NCBI RefSeq assembly: GCF_000701445.1
Contig: NZ_JNIX01000014.1
Span: 62,001-126,000 of the forward strand
Origin: Brevundimonas bacteroides DSM 4726
GTDB lineage: Bacteria > Pseudomonadota > Alphaproteobacteria > Caulobacterales > Caulobacteraceae
Length of the DNA stretch: 64,000 bases
Direction: 5' to 3'
Numbering within the stretch: the stretch's first letter is position 1; each line of letters opens with the position of its first letter. This document shows positions 57,130 through 64,000 of the stretch, piece after piece. The position numbers and the translations under genes were made by a program. Under the pieces are notes generated by a model. It was not told the origin of the DNA and made no database searches. It worked only from the letters and a program-made list of their open reading frames with translations.

Positions 57130-57372
57130 CCGCATATGAAGACCGGTGCGCCGCCGGACGTTCGGCGCAACGACCCGATCCGATGCCCGAGGGCGCGTGG
57201 TCCGGTCCAGACTACTGACGCGAGGGCTCCATAGCGGTCCTCATCACACCCGGACCGATCGCCATGGGGCGGCCGGCCCACGGATCGAAGGACGAGAAAG
57301 GCCCGACGCTCCACCCCCTGACGGGACGCCCGCCCGGAATCCGCCGCGCGGGGCACGAAAGACAAAACGACT
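57130..57372. promoter_or_regulatory. pnp leader region
   Basis: Non-coding stretch between the rpsO terminator and pnp. It holds a hairpin with arms TGCGCCG (57147-57153) and CGGCGCA (57163-57169). A promoter and 5' leader for pnp are expected here, because the terminator ends rpsO transcription. Autoregulation of pnp through its leader is known in E. coli; I see only the structure, not proof. Confidence 0.45.
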
Positions 57373-59619
57373 ATGTTCGACATCAAACGCAAGACGATCG
57401 ACTGGGCCGGCCGGCCCCTGACCCTGGAGACGGGCCGCATCGCCCGCCAGGCCGACGGCGCGGTCCTGGCCACCTATGGCGAGACCGTGGTTCTGGCCAC
57501 CGTCGTCTATGGCCGCGCGCCCAAGCCCGGCATGGATTTCTTCCCCCTGACCGTGAACTATCAGGAAAAAACCTTCGCCGCGGGCAAGATCCCCGGAGGC
57601 TACTTCAAGCGTGAAGGCCGTCCGACCGAGAAGGAAACCCTGGTCAGCCGCCTGATCGACCGCCCGATCCGCCCCCTGTTCGTCAAGGGCTTCAAGAACG
57701 AGACCCAGGTCGTCGTCACCGTGCTGCAGCACGACCTGGAGAACGACCCCGACGTCGTCGCCATGGTCGCGACCTCCGCCGCCCTGACGATCTCGGGCGT
57801 GCCCTTCATGGGCCCGATCGCGGGCGCCCGCGTCGGCTATATCGACGGCGAGCTGGTGCTGAACCCGACCATCGACCAGATGGAATCCTCGGCGCTGGAT
57901 CTGGTCGTCGCCGGCACCGCCGACGCCCTGATGATGGTGGAATCCGAGGCCAAGGAACTGTCGGAAGACACCTTCCTGGACGCCCTGATGTTCGCCCATC
58001 GCGGCATGCAGCCGGTGATCGAGGCCATCATCGAACTGGCCGAGCACGCCGCCAAGGATCCCTTCGACTTCCAGGCCGAGGACCACTCCGACGTCGTCGC
58101 CTCGATCAAGAAGCTGGTCGGCGAGGACATCAAGGCCGCCTACACCCACGTCACCAAGCACGAGCGTCACAACGCCGTCGGCGCCGCCAAGAAGAAGGCC
58201 GCCGAGGCCCTGGTGAAGACCGATGAGAACCCGGACGGCGTCGAGCCGGCCAAGTTCGGCGCCGCCTTCAAGGAGTGCGAGGCCGAGGTCCTGCGTCGCG
58301 ACATCATCGAGAACGCTCATCGCGTCGACGGCCGCGCCTTGGACAAGGTCCGTCCGATCGTCTCGGAAGTCGGCGTCTTCCCGCGCACCCACGGCTCGGC
58401 CCTGTTCACCCGCGGTGAAACCCAGGCCATCGTGGTCGCCACGCTGGGCACCGGCGACGACGAGCAGTACATCGACGCCCTGACCGGGACGTACAAGGAG
58501 AAGTTCCTCCTGCACTACAACTTCCCTCCCTATTCGGTCGGCGAGACCGGCCGGATGGGCGGCGCGGGCCGTCGGGAAATCGGTCACGGCAAGCTGGCCT
58601 GGCGGGCGATCCGTCCGATGCTGCCCAGCCATGACGAGTTCCCCTACACCATCCGCCTGGTCTCGGAGATCACCGAGTCGAACGGCTCGTCCTCCATGGC
58701 CACGGTCTGCGGATCGTCGCTGGCCCTGATGGACGCGGGCGTGCCGCTGAAGAAGCCGGTCTCGGGCATCGCCATGGGCCTGATCCTGGAGCCGTCGGGC
58801 GAGTTCGCCATCCTGTCGGACATCCTGGGCGACGAGGATCACCTCGGCGACATGGACTTCAAGGTCGCCGGCACGCGTGACGGCATCACCTCGCTGCAGA
58901 TGGACATCAAGGTCGCCGGCATCACCGAGGAAATCATGCGCAAGGCCATCGCCCAGGCGTCGGCCGGCCGCCTGCACATCCTCGACGAGATGGACAAGGC
59001 CATCGACGGCGCCCGCACCGAGCTGGGCGAGTTCGCGCCCAAGATCGAGACCATCAAGGTCCCGGTCGACAAGATCCGCGACATCATCGGCACGGGCGGC
59101 AAGATCATCCGCGAGATCGTCGAAAAGACCGGCGCCAAGATCAACATCGAGGACGACGGCTCGGTGAAGATCGCCGCCTCCGAGCAGGAGAAGATCGACG
59201 CCGCCAAGAACTGGATCAGCTCGATCGTGTCCGAGCCCGAGCCCGGCATGATCTACTCCGGCAAGGTCGTGAAGGTCGTCGACTTCGGCGCCTTCGTGAA
59301 CTTCTTCGGCGCCAAGGACGGCCTGGTGCACGTCAGCCAGATCAGCCTGGAACGCGTCGCCAATCCGGCCGACGTCCTGTCCGAGGGCCAGGAGGTCAAG
59401 GTCAAGTTCCTGGGCTTCGACGACCGCGGCAAGACCAAGCTGTCGATGAAGGTCGTCGATCAGGAAACCGGCGAGGACATCACCGACAAGATCAACGCCG
59501 AACGCGCCGAACGCGGCGAGCCGCCTCTCACCGAAGACACCGGCGGTGGCCGTCCCAAGCGGGATGGCGACGGCGGCGGTCGCGGTGGCGGCGATCGCGG
59601 CCGGCGTCGCCGGGACTAA
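57373..59619 (+). CDS. pnp: Polyribonucleotide nucleotidyltransferase (PNPase)
   Basis: Phosphorolytic 3'-5' exoribonuclease of the RNA degradosome. The 748 residues contain two RNase PH domains ([46 protein letters not shown] with catalytic residues later), a helical linker, a KH domain ([17 protein letters not shown]) and an S1 domain ([19 protein letters not shown]). A Gly/Arg-rich tail ([15 protein letters not shown]) extends beyond S1; in Caulobacter the PNPase C-terminus binds RNase E. Confidence 0.98.
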   Translation: MFDIKRKTIDWAGRPLTLETGRIARQADGAVLATYGETVVLATVVYGRAPKPGMDFFPLTVNYQEKTFAAGKIPGGYFKREGRPTEKETLVSRLIDRPIRPLFVKGFKNETQVVVTVLQHDLENDPDVVAMVATSAALTISGVPFMGPIAGARVGYIDGELVLNPTIDQMESSALDLVVAGTADALMMVESEAKELSEDTFLDALMFAHRGMQPVIEAIIELAEHAAKDPFDFQAEDHSDVVASIKKLVGEDIKAAYTHVTKHERHNAVGAAKKKAAEALVKTDENPDGVEPAKFGAAFKECEAEVLRRDIIENAHRVDGRALDKVRPIVSEVGVFPRTHGSALFTRGETQAIVVATLGTGDDEQYIDALTGTYKEKFLLHYNFPPYSVGETGRMGGAGRREIGHGKLAWRAIRPMLPSHDEFPYTIRLVSEITESNGSSSMATVCGSSLALMDAGVPLKKPVSGIAMGLILEPSGEFAILSDILGDEDHLGDMDFKVAGTRDGITSLQMDIKVAGITEEIMRKAIAQASAGRLHILDEMDKAIDGARTELGEFAPKIETIKVPVDKIRDIIGTGGKIIREIVEKTGAKINIEDDGSVKIAASEQEKIDAAKNWISSIVSEPEPGMIYSGKVVKVVDFGAFVNFFGAKDGLVHVSQISLERVANPADVLSEGQEVKVKFLGFDDRGKTKLSMKVVDQETGEDITDKINAERAERGEPPLTEDTGGGRPKRDGDGGGRGGGDRGRRRRD

Positions 59620-59645
59620 GGTCCCGCGTCCTCGCTGAAATGAAG

Positions 59646-59674
59646 AAGGCCCCGCTGGCGACAGCGGGGCCTTT
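59646..59674 (+). terminator. Intrinsic terminator after pnp
   Basis: GGCCCCGCTG pairs perfectly with CAGCGGGGCC around a GCGA loop, preceded by AA and followed by TTT. It begins 26 bases after the pnp stop. Confidence 0.9.
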
Positions 59675-59680
59675 GCCGTT

Positions 59681-59707
59681 TCTCCCTCCCCCGCTGGGGG
59701 AGGGAGA
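59681..59707. repeat. Perfect 12-base-arm palindrome
   Basis: TCTCCCTCCCCC and GGGGGAGGGAGA are perfectly complementary around a GCT loop. It directly follows the pnp terminator and resembles the outer arms of the MITE-like element at 16028. Confidence 0.7.
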
Positions 59708-59716
59708 GATCTCTGC

Positions 59717-60103
59717 CTAGGCCGCGCACTCCGCCGGCTTTTGCTCTCCCTCGCCGTATTGTCCGCATGCCCGGTCGATCTCGCCCTGGATCATCTCGCA
59801 GGGGTTCAGGGCGTTGCACGGCGGCCGGGTCGCCGGGCTGACGGCGATGCAGCGGGCGACGAGGCGGGCGGAGGCCACCTCGCCGATCTCCTCGCGGCAG
59901 TTGGCGGGGGTCGCGGAGGCAGGCTCGACGTCAGCGGGCGCCTCCTCCTGCGGAGGGGCGTCGTCGGGCATCATGGCGGGAGGCGCGGCGACGGGGACGG
60001 CCTCCGTCGCCGGGGCCTCGGTCGGCTCGGCGGGCTCAGACCCGCCGCAGGCGGCGAGCGACAAGGCGGCGATCAGGGCGAGGGACAAGCGGACGCGAGG
60101 CAT
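59717..60103 (-). CDS. Hypothetical lipoprotein with six cysteines
   Basis: A 128-residue protein with a lipoprotein signal (LSLAAC, Cys19), a long Ala/Pro/Glu-rich linker and a C-terminal region with six further cysteines (NCREEI, ARCIAV, PPCNALNPCEM, DRACGQ, AECAA) that could form disulfides in the periplasm. I do not recognise a family. Convergent with pnp; downstream of rph on the same strand with 63 bases between them. Confidence 0.75.
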   Translation of the reverse strand: MPRVRLSLALIAALSLAACGGSEPAEPTEAPATEAVPVAAPPAMMPDDAPPQEEAPADVEPASATPANCREEIGEVASARLVARCIAVSPATRPPCNALNPCEMIQGEIDRACGQYGEGEQKPAECAA

Positions 60104-60166
60104 GGCGGGCTCTCCGGGCGATCGAGGCCCGGACGATGCGCCGCTTCGGTCAGGCTGGGAAGCCCG

Positions 60167-60901
60167 CTACGCCTGGCGGGCGAGCGCGGCCTCTACGGCC
60201 TCGCGCTGGAGCGTGAACAGGTGGCCACAGCCCAGCTCCGCCAGCTCGAACAGGCGGTCGAATTCGGGTCGCGAGAAGCCGCGCTTCTCGCCGGTGGCCT
60301 GGATCTCGACGATGGATCCCGAGCCGGTCAGGACGAAGTTGCCGTCGGCCTCGGCCTGGCTGTCTTCCTCGTAGTCGAGGTCGAGCACCGGGGTGTCGGC
60401 GAAGACGCCGCACGAGATGGCCGCGACCTGATCGAGCACCGGATCGACCTTCAGCACGCCCTCGTTCCTGAGATACCCCAGCGCCGAGGCCACGGCGACC
60501 CAGGCCCCGGTGATCGAGGCCGTGCGGGTGCCGCCGTCGGCCTGGATGACGTCGCAGTCCACCAGCACCTGACGCTCGCCCAGGGCCTTCAGGTCGACGA
60601 CGGCGCGCAGGCTGCGGCCGATCAGGCGCTGGATCTCCTGGGTCCGGCCCGACTGTTTCCCGGCGGCGGCTTCGCGCCGGCCGCGGGTGTGGGTGGCGCG
60701 GGGCAGCATGCCGTACTCGGCCGTGACCCAGCCGGCGCCCTTGCCGCGCATCCAGCCCGGCACATTCTCCTCGACGGAAGCCGTGACCAGCACCTTGGTG
60801 TGGCCGAACGAGACCAGGCAGGAGCCCTCGGCGTAGCGGTTGACGCCGGTCTCCAGGGTCACGGCGCGGAGCTGGTCGGGGGTGCGGTCGGAGGGGCGCA
60901 T
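60167..60901 (-). CDS. rph: Ribonuclease PH
   Basis: Phosphorolytic 3'-5' exoribonuclease that trims tRNA 3' ends. The 244 residues show the RNase PH pattern: [48 protein letters not shown], then [20 protein letters not shown], and the phosphate-binding and catalytic [25 protein letters not shown] at 60901 preferred. Divergent from the GNAT gene with 52 bases between. Confidence 0.97.
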   Translation of the reverse strand: MRPSDRTPDQLRAVTLETGVNRYAEGSCLVSFGHTKVLVTASVEENVPGWMRGKGAGWVTAEYGMLPRATHTRGRREAAAGKQSGRTQEIQRLIGRSLRAVVDLKALGERQVLVDCDVIQADGGTRTASITGAWVAVASALGYLRNEGVLKVDPVLDQVAAISCGVFADTPVLDLDYEEDSQAEADGNFVLTGSGSIVEIQATGEKRGFSRPEFDRLFELAELGCGHLFTLQREAVEAALARQA

Positions 60902-60953
60902 GATCGGGTCTCGGAGGCGTTGCGGAACGGGCCGCACCGCTTATCCTGAAACC

Positions 60954-61526
60954 ATGAGCCTGTATGCCCCCGAACGTCAGGCGAGCCCGCCCGCAGCGCC
61001 GGCGGTGAGCCTGAGACCCGCCACGGTCGCCGACGCCGCCACCCTGGCCGCCTGGGACCTGGAGCCGCACGTCATCGCCTGCTCCAGCGACGACCCCCTG
61101 GCCGAGGTCGCCTTCGACGGCATCGACTGGACCGACGAGCTGACCAACTCGGCCTACGAACTGACCTACGTCATCGCCGAGGTCGAGGGCCGTCCGGTCG
61201 GCGTCATGGCCGTCTGCGACCCGCATACCGAACCCAGCCATTACTGGGGCGAGATCGAGCCGGACCTGCGCGCCATCGACATCTGGATCGGGCCGAGGGA
61301 GTGGCTGGGGCGCGGCGTGGGCACGTCCATGATGACCCAGATGATCGACCGCTGTTTCGCCGAGCCCCAGGTCAAGGCCATCGTTATCGATCCGCTAGCG
61401 TCCAACACCGCCGCGATCCGCTTCTATCAGCGCCTGGGATTCGTTCCGGAAGGCCGGCGCATGTTCGAGGACGACGACTGCCTGGTGCATCGGCTCTCGC
61501 GGGTCGACTGGGAGGCGCGCGCATGA
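60954..61526 (+). CDS. GNAT acetyltransferase, aminoglycoside 6'-N-acetyltransferase-like
   Basis: A 190-residue GNAT protein of the AAC(6')-Ib (GNAT_8) type: [17 protein letters not shown], then [17 protein letters not shown] and [28 protein letters not shown]. The pattern 'RAIDxxIGxxxxLGRGxGTxxMTQMI' then 'DPxxxNxxAIRFYxxxGF' is characteristic. Resistance activity cannot be deduced from sequence alone; many chromosomal members have other substrates. Its stop overlaps the hrcA start in ATGA. Confidence 0.85.
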   Translation: MSLYAPERQASPPAAPAVSLRPATVADAATLAAWDLEPHVIACSSDDPLAEVAFDGIDWTDELTNSAYELTYVIAEVEGRPVGVMAVCDPHTEPSHYWGEIEPDLRAIDIWIGPREWLGRGVGTSMMTQMIDRCFAEPQVKAIVIDPLASNTAAIRFYQRLGFVPEGRRMFEDDDCLVHRLSRVDWEARA

Positions 61527-62593
61527 CCTTCCTGCATCCCTCTCCCGGCCTGCCCGCGCTGGACCAGCGGGCGCGCGACATCTTCCGCAGCATCGTCGAG
61601 ACCTATCTGGAAACCGGCGAACCCGTCGGTTCGCGCACCGTCTCGCGCGGAGGCGTGGCGCTGTCGCCGGCCTCGATCCGCAACACCATGCAGGACCTGA
61701 CGCTGGCCGGGCTGCTTGCGGCCCCCCACACCTCGGCCGGGCGCATCCCGACCCATGCGGGTCTGCGCCTGTTCGTCGATGGCTTGCTGGAGATCGGCGA
61801 CATCGGCGCGGACGAGCGGCGCGAGATCGACGCGCGTCTGGCCGGGCGGGGACGCGGCTTCGACGAGGCGCTGAACGAGGCCTCGGCCCTGCTCAGCGGG
61901 CTGGCGGGCGGGGCGGGTATCGTCGCCAGTCCGGTCCGGGACGCGGGCGTCAAGCATGTGGAGTTCGTGGCGCTCGGCTCGGGCCAGGCCCTGGCCGTGC
62001 TGGTCGCCGACGACGGCACGGTCGAGAACCGGCTGATGACGCTGGCCGCCGGTGTCACGCCCTCGACCTTGCAGGAGGCGTCCAACTTCCTGAACGCCCG
62101 GCTCAAGGGTCGGCCCCTGTCCGAGGCCCGTCAGGAGATGCGCGGCGAACTGGACGCGGCGAAGAAGGAACTGGACGCCGCCGCCGCCCGTCTGGTCGAA
62201 GAAGGACTGGCGGCCTGGTCCGGCGGAGGCGACCGCGACCGCTCCCTGATCGTGCGCGGCCGGGCCAATCTGCTGGCGGACGCGGGCGCGGTCGAGGATC
62301 TGGAGCGGGTGCGGGTCCTGTTCGACGACCTGGAGCAGAAGGAGCAGCTGATCGGCCTGCTCGACGGCGTCACGACGGCTCAGGGCGTGCGCATCTTCAT
62401 CGGGGCGGAGACGCGGCTGTTTTCGCTTTCGGGTTCCGCTGTCGTCGCGGCGCCCTATATGACGGGCCGCCAGCGGGTTCTGGGCGCCATCGGCGTGATC
62501 GGGCCCGCGCGACTGAACTATGCCCGCATCATCCCGTTGGTGGACTACACCGCCCGGGTGCTGGGGCGCATCCTGGACGGACAAGAGACGTGA
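61523..62593 (+). CDS. hrcA: Heat-inducible transcription repressor HrcA
   Basis: Repressor of groESL and dnaK-type operons through CIRCE elements. The 356 residues have an N-terminal winged helix ([58 protein letters not shown]) and the HrcA C-terminal domain ([30 protein letters not shown]). No CIRCE (TTAGCACTC-N9-GAGTGCTAA) was seen in the window, since the promoter is upstream of the GNAT gene. Overlaps grpE in GTGA. Confidence 0.96.
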   Translation: MTFLHPSPGLPALDQRARDIFRSIVETYLETGEPVGSRTVSRGGVALSPASIRNTMQDLTLAGLLAAPHTSAGRIPTHAGLRLFVDGLLEIGDIGADERREIDARLAGRGRGFDEALNEASALLSGLAGGAGIVASPVRDAGVKHVEFVALGSGQALAVLVADDGTVENRLMTLAAGVTPSTLQEASNFLNARLKGRPLSEARQEMRGELDAAKKELDAAAARLVEEGLAAWSGGGDRDRSLIVRGRANLLADAGAVEDLERVRVLFDDLEQKEQLIGLLDGVTTAQGVRIFIGAETRLFSLSGSAVVAAPYMTGRQRVLGAIGVIGPARLNYARIIPLVDYTARVLGRILDGQET

Positions 62594-63234
62594 CCGATAC
62601 GACCAACCCCGACGCCGGCCCCTCCGCCCTGGACGAGGCCATCGCCAACGCCGAGGCGGGTCTCGACGCCGCGCCGCTCGCGTCGGACGCTGGCGGCCTG
62701 TCGACGGTGGACGCCCTGATCGCCGAGCGCGACCAGTGGAAGGACCGCGCCATGCGCGCCGCCGCCGACGCCGACAACACCCGCCGGCGCGCCGAGACCC
62801 AGATGAACGACGCCCGCGCCTACGCCATCCAGCGCTTCGCCAAGGACCTGCTGGGCGTGGCCGACAATCTGGAGCGCGCGCTCCAGGCCGCGCCGAAGGA
62901 CGCCGACAGCCAGGCGGCCGGGCTGATCACCGGTCTGGAGCTGACGCAGAAGTCGCTGCTTCAGGCCTTCGAGGCCAATGGGCTCAAGCGCGTGGCCCCG
63001 GGTCTGGGCGACGCCTTCGACCCCCACCTGCATCAGGCCATGATCGAGCAGCCGTCGACCGAGGCACCCGGCGGAACCGTCGTCCAGACCATGCAGGCGG
63101 GCTACGAGTTGTTCGGGCGCACCGTGCGCCCGGCCATGGTCATCGTCGCCGCCAAGGGCTCGGGCCCGCAGGCGCAGAACCCCTACGGCGCGACAGCAGG
63201 CGCGAACGGCGGAGTCTTCGACGGCAAGGCCTGA
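62590..63234 (+). CDS. grpE: Nucleotide exchange factor GrpE
   Basis: Exchange factor that releases ADP from DnaK. The 214 residues include a long coiled-coil region ([55 protein letters not shown]) and the C-terminal beta domain ([28 protein letters not shown]). Starts with GTG overlapping hrcA. dnaK and dnaJ are not in the window. Confidence 0.96.
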   Translation: MTDTTNPDAGPSALDEAIANAEAGLDAAPLASDAGGLSTVDALIAERDQWKDRAMRAAADADNTRRRAETQMNDARAYAIQRFAKDLLGVADNLERALQAAPKDADSQAAGLITGLELTQKSLLQAFEANGLKRVAPGLGDAFDPHLHQAMIEQPSTEAPGGTVVQTMQAGYELFGRTVRPAMVIVAAKGSGPQAQNPYGATAGANGGVFDGKA

Positions 63235-63243
63235 TGCGCCTGC

Positions 63244-63846
63244 TCAGCCCGCGCGTCTGAGCGTCAGGTTGATTCGGCCCCCGCCCGGGATCAGCGACGA
63301 TGATCCGCCCAGGATGCGGTCGATCCCGTGCCGCGCCAGCCGAGCTGGCCCGGTCAGGGCGCAGACGTCGCCCGACGCCAGTTTCAGCGTCCGGGTGCGC
63401 CCCCCGTCGGCGGGGCCGATGCGGAACACCGCCGTGTCGCCCAGCGAGACCGACACCACGGGCTGGGTCAGATCGGCCTCATCGCGATCCTGATGCAGCC
63501 CCATGCGGGCGTCGGCGTCGTAGAGGTTCACCAGACAGGCGTCCGGCGGCGGCGCGCCGGTCAGCTCGGCCCACAATGACAGCAGCGACGCCGGGATCGG
63601 CGGCCATGGGCGACCGGTCTCCGGGTGCGTCGGCTGGTAACGATAGCCGGCGCGATCGGACATCCAGCCCAGAGGCCCCATGTTGGTCATCCGCACCGAG
63701 AACGGCCGACCGCCGGGCGTGACCGGCCGATACGGTGGGGCCTCGGCCGTCGCAGCCTCGACCTCGGCGAGCATCGCGGCCTGGGCGGCGACTTCGAGGC
63801 GGCCCGGCCAGTACAGAAACCCCGGCAGATCAGGGAAAGGAGTCAT
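63244..63846 (-). CDS. alkB: Alpha-ketoglutarate-dependent dioxygenase AlkB
   Basis: Fe(II)/2-oxoglutarate dioxygenase that reverses alkylation damage in DNA and RNA. The 200 residues show NLYDADARMGLHQDRDEADL with the iron ligands His118 and Asp120, the second histidine His173 in RLARHGIDR, and the 2-oxoglutarate-binding RINLTLR (Arg191, Arg197). The ATG at 63846 lies inside the first copy of the 59-base tandem repeat. Convergent with grpE. Confidence 0.95.
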   Translation of the reverse strand: MTPFPDLPGFLYWPGRLEVAAQAAMLAEVEAATAEAPPYRPVTPGGRPFSVRMTNMGPLGWMSDRAGYRYQPTHPETGRPWPPIPASLLSLWAELTGAPPPDACLVNLYDADARMGLHQDRDEADLTQPVVSVSLGDTAVFRIGPADGGRTRTLKLASGDVCALTGPARLARHGIDRILGGSSSLIPGGGRINLTLRRAG

Positions 63847-64000
63847 CCGGCTCAAGTAGCGAGCGACCGCGTCGCGAGCGATAGCCGGGCCCCAACCTGC
63901 GTCATCCGGCTCAAGTAGCGAGCGACCGCGTTGCGAGCGATAGCCGGGCCCCAACCTGCGTCATCCGGCTCAAGTAGCGAGCGACCGCGTTGCGAGCGAT
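63842..64000. repeat. 59-base tandem repeat at window edge (about 2.7 copies)
   Basis: Copies begin at 63842, 63901 and 63960, and are nearly identical: one base differs between copies 1 and 2 (CGCGTCGCGA versus CGCGTTGCGA). Each unit contains a 42-base palindrome from CCGGCTCAAG to ATAGCCGG, related to the dispersed palindrome family. Each copy also contains a CAT (ATG on the minus strand). The first copy overlaps the alkB start. The array runs past the window end. Confidence 0.9.

Noticed and set aside
57244..59331. A 695-codon open frame antisense to pnp
   Set aside because: Shadow of PNPase; no family similarity.
63842..64000. Possible CRISPR array from 59-base repeats
   Set aside because: The repeats are directly adjacent without unique spacers, so this is a plain tandem repeat, and no cas genes are nearby.

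Overview
The window is GC-rich alphaproteobacterial chromosome, best matched to Caulobacteraceae and most like Brevundimonas. This rests on gene content and order: parB-parA-rsmG-mnmG-mnmE-rho-hemJ-hemH-hemE followed by ppsR-maf-aroE-coaE-dnaQ-secB-timA-mltA, TTAA-N7-TTAA CtrA-type sites, and parS sites of the form TGTTTCACGTGAAACA. No rRNA, tRNA, CRISPR array, IS element, prophage or plasmid gene was seen. Nearly all of the DNA is core chromosome.

Layout. (1) 1-10.4 kb: 3' part of nadE, then ftsY, yciB, a MarR-type regulator with a histone-H1-like tail, the cytochrome c maturation genes ccmC-ccmD-ccmG, a cold-shock gene, a BrkB-type membrane protein, a MOSC protein, prmC and xthA. (2) 10.4-21.7 kb: chromosome segregation and origin-flanking block, nearly all on the minus strand: parB, parA, rsmG, mnmG, mnmE, a DUF6489 gene, rho, hemJ, hemH, hemE. 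Three parS sites lie at 11.96, 14.70 and 16.88 kb. (3) 21.7-22.2 kb: a 503-base non-coding gap between hemE and ppsR, the place where Caulobacter crescentus has its replication origin. It carries a perfect CtrA site and a near-perfect one. Gene orientation switches here from mostly minus to mostly plus, as expected for bidirectional replication. (4) 22.2-47.2 kb: mostly plus-strand housekeeping genes: ppsR/maf/aroE/coaE chained by start-stop overlaps, dnaQ, secB (minus), timA, mltA, a BLUF photoreceptor, a HerA-like ATPase (minus), an AI-2E-family permease, the giant NAD-glutamate dehydrogenase, a USP protein, a NifU-type scaffold, tsaB, rimI, fur, miaB, phoH, ybeY, lnt, an XRE regulator, an unusual lipoprotein, coaBC and dut. 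(5) 47.3-59.7 kb: the transcription/translation supercluster rimP-nusA-ylxR-infB-rbfA-truB-rpsO-pnp, interrupted after infB by three envelope-type genes. (6) 59.7-64 kb: a lipoprotein gene and rph (minus), a GNAT gene with hrcA and grpE (plus), and alkB (minus).

The genes are joined by tight coupling (many ATGA, GTGA or TGATG junctions). Non-coding space is scarce, and much of it holds repeats: a dispersed imperfect palindrome of about 40-42 bases, seen at several intergenic sites and amplified as a 59-base tandem repeat at the right edge, and a MITE-like near-palindrome of 141 bases upstream of mnmE.

Most interesting points: the Cori-like origin with its parS cluster; the intergenic palindrome family; a small lipoprotein whose C-terminal half resembles polymorphic-toxin C-terminal domains; a BLUF photoreceptor in a core locus; a hairpin with a T-run just before rimP that could be an attenuator; and the H1-tailed MarR protein. 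I found no convincing evidence of a wholly new multi-gene system.
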